Assembly: GCF_000293885.2 (NCBI RefSeq)
Contig: NZ_CP010945.1
Location: forward strand, 1,116,001 to 1,180,000
Reading direction: 5' to 3'
Length of the DNA: 64,000 nucleotides
Source of the DNA: Pseudomonas fluorescens NCIMB 11764
Lineage (GTDB): Bacteria; Pseudomonadota; Gammaproteobacteria; Pseudomonadales; Pseudomonadaceae
Under the pieces are notes generated by a model. The model did not search any database. It had not been told where the DNA came from and saw only the letters and a list, made by a program, of their open reading frames with translations. Position 1 is the first letter of the stretch. Each line of letters begins with the position of its first letter. Below are positions 56,782 to 64,000 of the stretch, piece after piece. A program made the position numbers and the translations under genes.

Positions 56782-57191
56782 GACCTTTCCTCCTGTTGCG
56801 ATATCACGGACGCCATCGCGGGCAGCCCGCTCCACACAGAGAACTCATTTCAATGTGGGAGTGAGACCGGCTTGCCGGCGATGGCCCCAACCCGGTTTCC
56901 CTTCCTGCCCCGGTCCGACGACCGGTTGTACATCCCATCAATGCTTTCATCAGCGAAAGCTCGGTGAAAGCTTCCCCGATTAGGATCGCCCCACTACCGG
57001 CAACAGACCGGTCGGCCAATGCCAGTGTTTTATCGCTCGCACAGCCCATTTAACAACAACAATGGTGACCCTGATGTCCTTTGCAACCCGCCGCTTCGCT
57101 GCAACTCCGCCCGTACGCCTCGTGCTTCCCGTTCTGCGCTGACCCACCCGGTTCGCCCATTCCCTAGCCGCGCTACGCCTGGAGTATTCCC
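56782..57191. other. 410-bp intergenic region with one REP unit
   Basis: No supported gene. It holds a single REP-like unit (about 56854-56885) and the upstream region of the CitMHS transporter. A 26-codon frame at 57062-57142 (MVTLMSFATRR...) is open but has no family or codon support. No clear promoter hexamers were found. Confidence 0.6.
56854..56885. repeat. Single REP unit
   Basis: GTGGGAGTGAGACCGGCTTG with a following GCCGGCGATGG resembles one arm of the GTGGGAGCGGGCTTGCC REP family found at 61329-61422. Confidence 0.6.
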
Positions 57192-58499
57192 ATGCTGACT
57201 TTCCTTGGCTTCGCCATGGTCATCACGTTCATGTTCCTGATCATGACCAAGCGCCTGTCCGCGCTGATCGCCCTGATCATCATCCCGATCGTCTTTGCTC
57301 TGTTCGGCGGTTTTGCGCCGAAGATCGGCCCGATGATGCTCGAAGGCATCACCAAGCTTGCGCCGACCGGCGTGATGCTGATGTTCGCCATTCTCTACTT
57401 CGCCCTGATGATCGACTCCGGCCTGTTCGACCCGGCCGTGCGCAAGATCCTCAAACTGGTCAAGGGCGACCCGCTGAAGGTTTCGGTCGGCACCGCCGTA
57501 CTGGCGCTCGTCGTTTCCCTCGACGGTGACGGCGCGACCACTTACATGATCTGCGTGGCCGCCATGCTGCCGCTCTACAGCCGCATCGGCATGAGCCCGC
57601 GGATCATGGCCGGCCTGATCATCCTCGCCGGTGGCGTGATGAACATGACGCCATGGGGCGGCCCGACTGCCCGTGCGGCCAGTGCGCTGCACGTGGACCC
57701 GTCCGACATTTTCGTTCCGATGATTCCGGCGATGGCGTTCGGCGTGGTGGCAATCCTGGCGATTGCCTACTTCTACGGCAAACGCGAGCGTGCGCGTCTG
57801 GGTGAACTGCACCTGGTGGGCGATGAAATCGACCACAGTGAAATCAGTGTTTCGCAGTTCCCGGATGCCCGTCGTCCGAAGTTGATCTGGTTCAACGGCG
57901 CCCTGACCCTGGGCCTAATGTGCACCCTGATCGCCGGTCTGTTGCCGATGCCGGTGTTGTTCATGGTGGCGTTCAGTATCGCGATGATCGTCAACTATCC
58001 TTGCCTGCAACAGCAGAAGGATCGCGTCGCGGCTCACGCTGGCAGCGTACTTGCGGTGGTCGGTTTGATCTTCGCGGCGGGCATTTTCACCGGTATCCTG
58101 TCGGGCACCGGCATGGTCGATGCGATGTCGAAAAGCCTGCTGGCGGTGATTCCTGATTTCCTCGGCCCGTACCTGGCCGTGATCACCGCGCTGGTGAGCA
58201 TGCCGTTCACGTTCTTCATGTCGAACGACGCATTTTATTACGGCGTGTTACCAGTACTTGCCGAAGCCGCCAGTCATTACGGTATAACCGCGGTTGAAAT
58301 GGCACGTGCCTCGATCGTCGGTCAGCCCGTCCACTTGCTGAGCCCGCTGGTACCATCGACCTATTTGTTGGTGGCCCTGGCCGGTATCGACTTCGGTGAC
58401 CATCAGCGCTTTACCCTGAAATGGGCAGTGCTGGTGTGCATGTGCATACTGGTCGCCGCGTTGCTGATGGGGATCTTTCCGCTGTTCAGCACTCTATAA
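57192..58499 (+). CDS. CitMHS-family metal-citrate/H+ symporter
   Basis: A 435-residue membrane protein with about 11-12 helices, starting MLTFLGFAMVITFMFLIMTKRLSAL. It matches the CitMHS family (CitM/CitH of Bacillus), which takes up citrate complexed with Mg2+ or Ca2+. The conserved segments SLDGDGATTY and MNMTPWGGPTARAAS are present. The ion preference cannot be read from sequence. A GGAG site precedes the ATG. No two-component or citrate-lyase genes are nearby. Confidence 0.92.
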   Translation: MLTFLGFAMVITFMFLIMTKRLSALIALIIIPIVFALFGGFAPKIGPMMLEGITKLAPTGVMLMFAILYFALMIDSGLFDPAVRKILKLVKGDPLKVSVGTAVLALVVSLDGDGATTYMICVAAMLPLYSRIGMSPRIMAGLIILAGGVMNMTPWGGPTARAASALHVDPSDIFVPMIPAMAFGVVAILAIAYFYGKRERARLGELHLVGDEIDHSEISVSQFPDARRPKLIWFNGALTLGLMCTLIAGLLPMPVLFMVAFSIAMIVNYPCLQQQKDRVAAHAGSVLAVVGLIFAAGIFTGILSGTGMVDAMSKSLLAVIPDFLGPYLAVITALVSMPFTFFMSNDAFYYGVLPVLAEAASHYGITAVEMARASIVGQPVHLLSPLVPSTYLLVALAGIDFGDHQRFTLKWAVLVCMCILVAALLMGIFPLFSTL

Positions 58500-58515
58500 G
58501 CCCAAGACTCACCAC

Positions 58516-58554
58516 AACGGGTCCAGGCTTTGCTGTTTGAAGCCCGGGCCCGTT
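58516..58554 (+). terminator. Possible terminator hairpin after the CitMHS gene
   Basis: A long imperfect hairpin (AACGGGTCCAGGCTT / AAGCCCGGGCCCGTT) 17 bp after the stop. The T-run is weak, so termination is uncertain. Confidence 0.45.
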
Positions 58555-58584
58555 CTGGTTTAACACTCGCTCAAAGGAATACAC

Positions 58585-59352
58585 ATGGAATGGCTGACCA
58601 ACCCTGAAATCTGGGTTGCCTTCTTTACCCTGACCGCCCTGGAAATCGTCCTGGGTATCGATAACATCATCATGATTTCGATCCTGGTCAGCCGCATGCC
58701 CAAACACATGCAGCAGCGCACCCGGATTTTCGGCCTGGCGCTGGCCATGATCACGCGGATTCTGTTGCTGCTGTCGATCACCTGGGTCATGCGCCTCACC
58801 GCAGACCTGTTCGAAGTGTTCGGCCAGGGTATTTCCGGACGCGACCTGATCCTGTTCTTCGGTGGTCTGTTCCTGCTGTGGAAGAGCTCGCAAGAGATGT
58901 ACCACGCGCTGGAAGGTGAAGACGAAACCCATGAAGAGCCTTCGGGCAAGGGCGGCAGCTTCATCTACACCATCATCCAGATCGCGATCATCGACATCGT
59001 GTTCTCGCTGGACTCGGTGATCACCGCCGTCGGCATGGTCTCCCACGTTCCGGTCATGGTCGCGGCAATCATCGTGGCTGTGCTGGTGATGATGTGGGCT
59101 TCGGGCACCATCAGCGAGTTCATCGACAAGCACCCGTCGCTGAAGATGCTGGCGCTGTCGTTCCTGTTGATCGTCGGTACCGTGCTGATTGCCGAATCCT
59201 TGGACGTGCACGTGCCAAAAGGCTACGTCTACTTCGCCATGGCGTTCTCGCTGGCGGTGGAAGCGATCAACATCAAGATGCGCACCGCGATGGCGAAAAA
59301 GAAAAAACAGCAGGATCCGGTGAAACTGCGCAAGGACATTCCGGGCCAGTAA
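58585..59352 (+). CDS. TerC-family integral membrane protein
   Basis: A 255-residue TerC/Alx-type protein with about seven helices. The conserved acidic motif in helix 1 (ALEIVLGIDNIIMI) and the second one (IDIVFSLDSVITAVG) define the family; members are linked to Mn2+ export and to metallation of exported enzymes. No tellurite genes are nearby, so a role in tellurite resistance is unlikely. The C-terminus is Lys-rich (AMAKKKKQQ). A terminator follows. Confidence 0.92.
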   Translation: MEWLTNPEIWVAFFTLTALEIVLGIDNIIMISILVSRMPKHMQQRTRIFGLALAMITRILLLLSITWVMRLTADLFEVFGQGISGRDLILFFGGLFLLWKSSQEMYHALEGEDETHEEPSGKGGSFIYTIIQIAIIDIVFSLDSVITAVGMVSHVPVMVAAIIVAVLVMMWASGTISEFIDKHPSLKMLALSFLLIVGTVLIAESLDVHVPKGYVYFAMAFSLAVEAINIKMRTAMAKKKKQQDPVKLRKDIPGQ

Positions 59353-59427
59353 CACTTGTGGCAGTGAGCTTGTTGTGGCGAGTGGATAAATCCCCTCGCC
59401 GCACACGGGCTCTTACAGGAAGTGCGG

Positions 59428-59451
59428 GGGGACCTTCGGGTCCCTTTTTCT
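59428..59451 (+). terminator. Terminator after the TerC gene
   Basis: A GGGACC-TTCG-GGTCCC stem-loop with a stable UUCG tetraloop and a TTTTTC tail. Confidence 0.9.
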
Positions 59452-59619
59452 TTGTCTGCATCAAATTGTTTTCATGACAGTTTTGTTTCAATCGCCTCTT
59501 TAGCTATGCGATGCTGGCGCCCAGACCGTTAGCCAACTACAGCTTAAGTACACAACGTAGAAAGTCGCGCGGCACCGTCAACTTGCTCCTTTGGGGCGCT
59601 ACCACCACAGGGGGCCCGT

Positions 59620-61278
59620 ATGCTCACCCTGCTCAATTTGCTTTCTGCCGTGGCCTTGTTGATCTGGGGCACGCACATCGTCCGAACCGGCATTCTGCGG
59701 GTCTATGGTTCCAACTTGCGCCATGTGATTGGCCAGAACATGTCCAAGCGCTGGCTGGCGTTCATCGCGGGCATTGTCGTGACCGCCATGGTCCAGAGCA
59801 GTAATGCCACCGCCATGCTCGTCACGTCCTTTGTCGGCCAGGGCCTGATGGCGCTGATGCCGGCGCTGGCGACCATGCTCGGTGCCGACGTGGGTACGGC
59901 GCTGATGGCACGGGTCCTGACCTTCGATTTGTCATGGCTGTCGCCGCTGCTGATTTTCCTCGGGGTGATTTTCTTTCTGTCGCGCAAACAGACGCGGCTC
60001 GGGCAGATGGGCCGCGTCAGCATCGGCCTCGGGCTGATCATTCTGGCGCTGCAACTGATTGTCGAAGCGGCTGCGCCGATCACCCATGCCCAAGGGGTCA
60101 AAGTGATTTTCGCCTCGCTGACCGGCGACATCCTGCTCGACGCCCTGGTCGGCGCGTTGTTCGCGATGATTTCCTACTCCAGCCTCGCCGCCGTCCTGCT
60201 GACCGCGACTCTGGCCGGCGCCAGTGTGATCAGCTTGCCCGTGGCCATCGGCCTGGTGATCGGTGCCAACATCGGCAGCGGTATTCTGGCGTTCATGAGC
60301 ACCAGCATGCAGAACGCCGCGGGCCGTCAGGTGGCGCTCGGGAGCCTGCTGTACAAGCTGATCGGCCTGTTGCTGATCATTCCCGTACTCGACCCGCTCG
60401 TGCACTGGATCGACAGTCTGGATTTCAGCCCACAGGAAATGGTCATCGGCTTCCACCTGCTCTACAACACCGTGCGTTGCCTGATCCTGCTGCCAAGCGT
60501 CGGGCCGATGGCCAGGCTTTGTGCGTGGCTGCTGCCGGAGCGGCCGGAAACCAACGGCACCGCCAAACCTCGGCACCTTGACCCGACGGCGCTGGTGACC
60601 CCCAGCCTGGCGCTCGCCAACGCTGCCCGGGAAACCCTGCGCATTGGCGATCTGATCGACAATATGCTTGAGGCCATGCTCGACGTGCTGCGCGGCAAGC
60701 AAACCGCCGTCACCCAGGAAATGCGTCGCCTGACCGATGATGTGGAGTCGCTCTACAGCTCGATCAAGCTTTATCTGGCGCAGATGCCTCGCGAAGACCT
60801 TAGTGAACACGACAGTCGGCGCTGGGCGGAAATCATCGAACTGGCGATCAACCTCAAACTCGCCAGCGACCTGATCGAGCGCATGCTGCGCAAAGTGCAG
60901 CAACAGAAAACCTCGCAGCGCCGGTCTTTTTCCGAGGTCGGTCTGGACGAATTGGCGGGGCTGCACAGTCAGCTGATTTCCAATTTGCGCCTGGGATTGT
61001 CGGTGTTCCTCAGCGCCGACAAGGAAAGTGCCCGTCAGTTGCTGCGGGAGAAACGTCGCTTTCGCGCACAGGAACGCCGCCTGGCCCATGCTCATGTCAG
61101 CCGGTTGCAACGCAAGATCGTGCAGAGTATCGAGACCAGCTCGCTGCACCTGGAGCTGATTGCCGACATGAAGCGCCTGAATTCATTGTTCTGCAGCAGT
61201 GCGTATGTGGTGCTGGAAACGTCTGACACCGGCGCGCTCATCGTCGATGATTTGTCTGACATCACGCATTCGCCTTGA
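59620..61278 (+). CDS. Na/Pi cotransporter family protein with PhoU-like tail
   Basis: A 552-residue protein: an N-terminal membrane part (about 1-310) with two Na/Pi-cotransporter repeats (QSSNATAMLVTSFVGQGL and SYSSLAAVLLTATLAGA), then a cytoplasmic helical PhoU-like domain (about 340-540). It probably takes up or exports phosphate with sodium. No Pho box or pst gene is nearby. It is preceded by a 267-bp gap holding the terC terminator. Confidence 0.92.
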   Translation: MLTLLNLLSAVALLIWGTHIVRTGILRVYGSNLRHVIGQNMSKRWLAFIAGIVVTAMVQSSNATAMLVTSFVGQGLMALMPALATMLGADVGTALMARVLTFDLSWLSPLLIFLGVIFFLSRKQTRLGQMGRVSIGLGLIILALQLIVEAAAPITHAQGVKVIFASLTGDILLDALVGALFAMISYSSLAAVLLTATLAGASVISLPVAIGLVIGANIGSGILAFMSTSMQNAAGRQVALGSLLYKLIGLLLIIPVLDPLVHWIDSLDFSPQEMVIGFHLLYNTVRCLILLPSVGPMARLCAWLLPERPETNGTAKPRHLDPTALVTPSLALANAARETLRIGDLIDNMLEAMLDVLRGKQTAVTQEMRRLTDDVESLYSSIKLYLAQMPREDLSEHDSRRWAEIIELAINLKLASDLIERMLRKVQQQKTSQRRSFSEVGLDELAGLHSQLISNLRLGLSVFLSADKESARQLLREKRRFRAQERRLAHAHVSRLQRKIVQSIETSSLHLELIADMKRLNSLFCSSAYVVLETSDTGALIVDDLSDITHSP

Positions 61279-61328
61279 ACGTCTGGCAGTGTGGTCAGTC
61301 AGTTACAGTGGTTCAGCCTCAAGACCGT

Positions 61329-61422
61329 CTTCGCGGGCGAGCCCGCTCCCACAGGTGATCCGGGTCGGACATAATCCCAGTTACACAAAAGATCACTGTG
61401 GGAGCGGGCTTGCCCGCGATAG
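61329..61422. repeat. REPIN (GTGGGAGCGGGCTTGCC family)
   Basis: Inverted REP units (CGCGGGCGAGCCCGCTCCCAC ... in reverse at 61398-61422) around a loop of about 50 bases between the Na/Pi gene and the M16 peptidase gene. Confidence 0.92.
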
Positions 61423-61471
61423 CGGCCTAAAGGACGACACGGATCTTCGATTGATTGCCTGGAAGCTTGCT

Positions 61472-62848
61472 ATGCGTTGTCTGTTGTTCGCCTGCCTGTT
61501 GCTCGGATCGCTGCCCTCGTTTGCCCTGGATCGGTTTCAGGTCGAGGGCTATACGCTGCCCAATGGCCTGCAAATGCTGCTCAAACCCGGCACCGAACGC
61601 GGGCATGTAGCGATTCGACTGGTGGTCGGCGTCGGTATCGATGATTTCAGCTGCGCCGAAAAAGAACTGCCGCATCTGCTCGAACACCTGCTGTTCAGCG
61701 GCATCGATGCCACCGGCGAAGGCGGTCTTGAAGAACGCATGCAGACGCTTGGCGGTGAGTGGAACGCTTACACCAGCAACGCCGACACCACATTTGTCAT
61801 CGAAGCGCCGGCGAAAAACCAGCGCAAGGTCCTCGACCTGCTGCTGGCTCTTCTGACCCAGACCCGAATCGACGACAACGCCATCAACGCCGCCAAACAG
61901 GTGGTCGAGCGCGAGGACGGCGGTCATTACTCACACTTGCAACGCTGGCTGGATCGTCAGGATCTGGGCCACACGGCGAGCAATCAACTGGCGGTGGAAC
62001 TGGGGCTCAAGTGCCCGGAGCGGGCCGAGGTCGATAACCTGACCCGCGAACAACTGGAGACGGTACGCAAGGCCTGGTACGCGCCGAACAACATGACACT
62101 GATCATGGTCGGCGACCTCGACCGCTTGCTGCCGGCTTATCTGGAACGGGCCTGGGGCGCACTCCAGGCAGTTGATCCGTCCGAGCACCCGCCACTGCCG
62201 CAAATCCAGGCCAGCGCGGCCCATGAGCGCACGTTGAGTCACGGCTTTGTCGGCGGCGGAGCGAAGTTGCACTGGCTGGTGCCGGAGCCGGTGCTGGAAG
62301 ACCAGCATGACGAAACCTTTGACCTGCTCAAGGACTATCTGGACTGGGCGCTCTATCGCCAGTTGCGTCTGGCGCACAGTTTGTCCTACGGCCCCTCGGC
62401 CGAACGCGAGGTGTTTGGCGGCGTGGGTTTCATGAGCCTCAACGCCGACCTTGAGCGCGACGATGTGCCCGAGGCCGAGCAAGTCCTGGATGAATTGAAG
62501 GCTGACTTGCTCAAGAACGGACTGGACGTCGACACCTTCAACCGCCTCAAGCAGGCCGCCATCGCTCGCCAGGCCTGGGCCGTGCAAGGCAACAGCGCAC
62601 TGGCCGACTACTACTGGAGCGCGCTGGGAGACTACGAGGAAGGTCGTTTCGCTAACCCGGCCAGAGAACTGCAGGGCGTGACGCTGGCAGAGGCCAACAA
62701 GGCCATGCGTGAGTTGCTGTTGCAACCGGGCTATCTGCGGATCGAGAAGCCGTTGATGAGTTATGACCAGGTGATGTGGGTGGTCGCGGGGGGATTGGGG
62801 CTGCTGGTGTTCGGGTTATTGGCCTGGCGTGTTTATCGCAGAAAGTAA
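61472..62848 (+). CDS. M16-family zinc peptidase with signal and C-terminal membrane anchor
   Basis: A 458-residue insulinase-type (M16) peptidase. It has a signal peptide (about 1-18), inverted zinc motif HLLEH at 68-72, with the third ligand glutamate near 146-148 (VVEREDGG), the inactive C-terminal M16 half, and a final membrane helix (about 433-454, VMWVVAGGLGLLVFGLLAW) with a basic tail. It is probably periplasmic and anchored at the inner membrane; substrate unknown. It is unpaired, unlike the PqqL/YmxG-type pairs. The ATG at 61472 follows GGAAG; the frame is open upstream over a REPIN. Confidence 0.88.
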   Translation: MRCLLFACLLLGSLPSFALDRFQVEGYTLPNGLQMLLKPGTERGHVAIRLVVGVGIDDFSCAEKELPHLLEHLLFSGIDATGEGGLEERMQTLGGEWNAYTSNADTTFVIEAPAKNQRKVLDLLLALLTQTRIDDNAINAAKQVVEREDGGHYSHLQRWLDRQDLGHTASNQLAVELGLKCPERAEVDNLTREQLETVRKAWYAPNNMTLIMVGDLDRLLPAYLERAWGALQAVDPSEHPPLPQIQASAAHERTLSHGFVGGGAKLHWLVPEPVLEDQHDETFDLLKDYLDWALYRQLRLAHSLSYGPSAEREVFGGVGFMSLNADLERDDVPEAEQVLDELKADLLKNGLDVDTFNRLKQAAIARQAWAVQGNSALADYYWSALGDYEEGRFANPARELQGVTLAEANKAMRELLLQPGYLRIEKPLMSYDQVMWVVAGGLGLLVFGLLAWRVYRRK

Positions 62849-62858
62849 CGGTTCCCCT

Positions 62859-62980
62859 GTGGCGAGGGAGCTTGCTCCCGTTCGGCTGCGCAGCCGCCGC
62901 CTGCGTATTAGTTGAAAGAATGCGGTTTTCCGGTTTTGGGGGCGCTTCGCACCCCAGCGGGAGCAAGCTCCCCCGTCACA
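62859..62980. repeat. REPIN, degenerate
   Basis: GTGGCGAGGGAGCTTGCTCC on the left and AGCGGGAGCAAGCTCCC on the right, with an altered, longer loop of about 70 bases between the M16 gene and the DUF5924-like gene. Confidence 0.88.
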
Positions 62981-63078
62981 GTGCCGTGTTGGGTCAAACG
63001 GACGTATCCCCCTCGCCACACTGCCCCACGGGCGGTAACCTGTCGGGGATTTTTCCCACGACTACTGTGAATCGCCGA

Positions 63079-64000
63079 ATGCCTACCCTGACCTTGTTCG
63101 TACAGCGCATCCTCGAACTGATGAAGCGCTACCCAGGGGTCATTGCGCTTGGCGGTTTCATCTCCGGGGTCGGCAGCTTCATGCTGGTCGATCGCCAGCA
63201 GGGCCTGGCGACCTGGATCACCATTATCATGGTGCTCAGCTGGATCTGGCTGATGCTGGAAAACAGCCTCACCAAGCTCTTCACCCGAATCTTCAAGCGC
63301 GAAATCCCCCAGCCGCTGCTGCGCTACGCCACGCAGATGATCCATCAGGAAAGTCTGTTTTTCGTTCTGCCTTTCTTTTTCATCACCACCACCTGGAACA
63401 GCGGCCAGTTTTTTTTCACCGGGCTGCTGTGCATCGCCGCGCTGATTTCCATTACCGACCCGCTCTACTACAAATGGCTGGCGCCCCGGCGCTGGGCGTT
63501 TCTGGCGCTGCACACCCTGACGCTGTTTGCCGCGCTGCTGACCGCCCTGCCCGTCATCCTGCACCTGACCACGTCCCAGAGTTTCAAACTGGCCCTGGGC
63601 ACAGCCGTCGTCCTGTCGTTCCCGAGCCTGGCGTCGATCTTCCCGATCCGGACGGTGCGCAACGCGCTGGCCATTCTGAGCATCACCGTCGGCATCGGCG
63701 GCGTGGGTTGGGTGTTGCGCTCATGGGTGCCGCCGGCCACGCTATGGATGACCGATGTCGCGATCAGCACCCAGATGCAGGACCGCACGCCAGGCAAAAG
63801 CCTGGAAGAAGTCAGCGCCGAGCAGATTCGTGGCGACGGTCTGTACGCCTACACGGCGATCAACGCTCCGCGCGGTCTGGACGAGCGGATTTACCATGTC
63901 TGGCAGTTCAACGGCAAGGAAGTCGATCGCATCGCACTGGACATCCATGGCGGGCGCAAGGAAGGCTATCGCGCCTGGACCCATAAGCAGAACTTCCCCG
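63079..64000 (+). CDS. Membrane protein, DUF5924/DUF2914-like (C-terminus cut by window edge)
   Basis: An open frame of at least 307 codons from an ATG at 63079 (MPTLTLFVQRILELMKRYPG) to the right edge without a stop. It has six to seven hydrophobic helices (about 15-240), then a soluble end with IYHVWQFNGKEVDRIALDI and a GGRKEGYRAWT segment. I associate this layout with the DUF5924 plus DUF2914 family in Pseudomonas; function unknown. The DUF identification is from memory and needs a profile search. Confidence 0.8.
   Translation, partial: MPTLTLFVQRILELMKRYPGVIALGGFISGVGSFMLVDRQQGLATWITIIMVLSWIWLMLENSLTKLFTRIFKREIPQPLLRYATQMIHQESLFFVLPFFFITTTWNSGQFFFTGLLCIAALISITDPLYYKWLAPRRWAFLALHTLTLFAALLTALPVILHLTTSQSFKLALGTAVVLSFPSLASIFPIRTVRNALAILSITVGIGGVGWVLRSWVPPATLWMTDVAISTQMQDRTPGKSLEEVSAEQIRGDGLYAYTAINAPRGLDERIYHVWQFNGKEVDRIALDIHGGRKEGYRAWTHKQNFP

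Noticed and set aside
57062..57142. A 26-codon frame before the CitMHS gene as a leader peptide
   Set aside because: It lacks a ribosome site and any attenuator structure; it is likely chance.

Overview
The window is a stretch of chromosome from a Pseudomonas, most likely of the P. fluorescens group. The evidence is the gene order glmS-glmR-glmU-atpCDGAHFEBI-parB-parA-rsmG-mnmG-mnmE-yidC-yidD-rnpA-rpmH / dnaA-dnaN-recF-gyrB, the Pseudomonas-type parS 16-mer inside recF, the protein sequences, and paired REP sequences of the P. fluorescens kind. The replication origin lies near 25.4-25.75 kb. Every gene to its left runs leftward, and dnaA to gyrB run rightward.

Region by region: 1-5048 is the glmS-proximal end of a Tn7-like transposon (tnsA, tnsB, tnsC and the start of a tnsD/tniQ gene, all overlapping or nearly so). 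It is inserted about 25 bp past the glmS stop codon, and its cargo lies beyond the left edge of the window. 5.07-9.15 kb holds glmS, a DeoR-type regulator and glmU (UDP-GlcNAc synthesis). 9.27-16.4 kb is the complete F1Fo ATP synthase operon with a near-consensus promoter in front of atpI. 16.5-25.25 kb holds chromosome segregation (parAB), tRNA modification (mnmE, mnmG), rRNA methylation, membrane insertion (yidC, yidD) and rnpA-rpmH. The rpmH/dnaA gap is oriC. A second 548-bp gap between mnmG and mnmE has a DnaA-box array whose main elements lie exactly 4,497 bp upstream of the matching elements in oriC. 25.8-32.0 kb is dnaA-dnaN-recF-gyrB. 32.3-32.8 kb is an isolated T6SS hcp gene. 33-46.8 kb is a housekeeping block: an acyltransferase, gmhB, glySQ, tag, an LpxL-type acyltransferase, a PilZ protein, a TPR protein, trkA, rsmB-fmt-def, a TsaP-like LysM protein, dprA and tsaC.

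46.9-64 kb is more variable and carries seven REP/REPIN repeats. It holds qor, hemF, aroE, and a choline-sulfate cluster (a SulP permease, an orphan choline-binding protein, choline sulfatase betC and a divergent LysR regulator with two palindromes in the shared control region). After that come a small SDR protein, a DOPA-dioxygenase-like protein, a GFA-family protein, a CitMHS transporter, a TerC protein, a Na/Pi cotransporter, an M16 peptidase and a DUF5924-type membrane protein cut by the right edge. No rRNA, tRNA or CRISPR array was seen.

The items most worth a second look are the paired DnaA-box arrays, the extreme enrichment of the DnaA 9-mer across the window, the Tn7-like end with its own insulating terminator, the palindromes controlling the choline-sulfate genes, and the isolated hcp.
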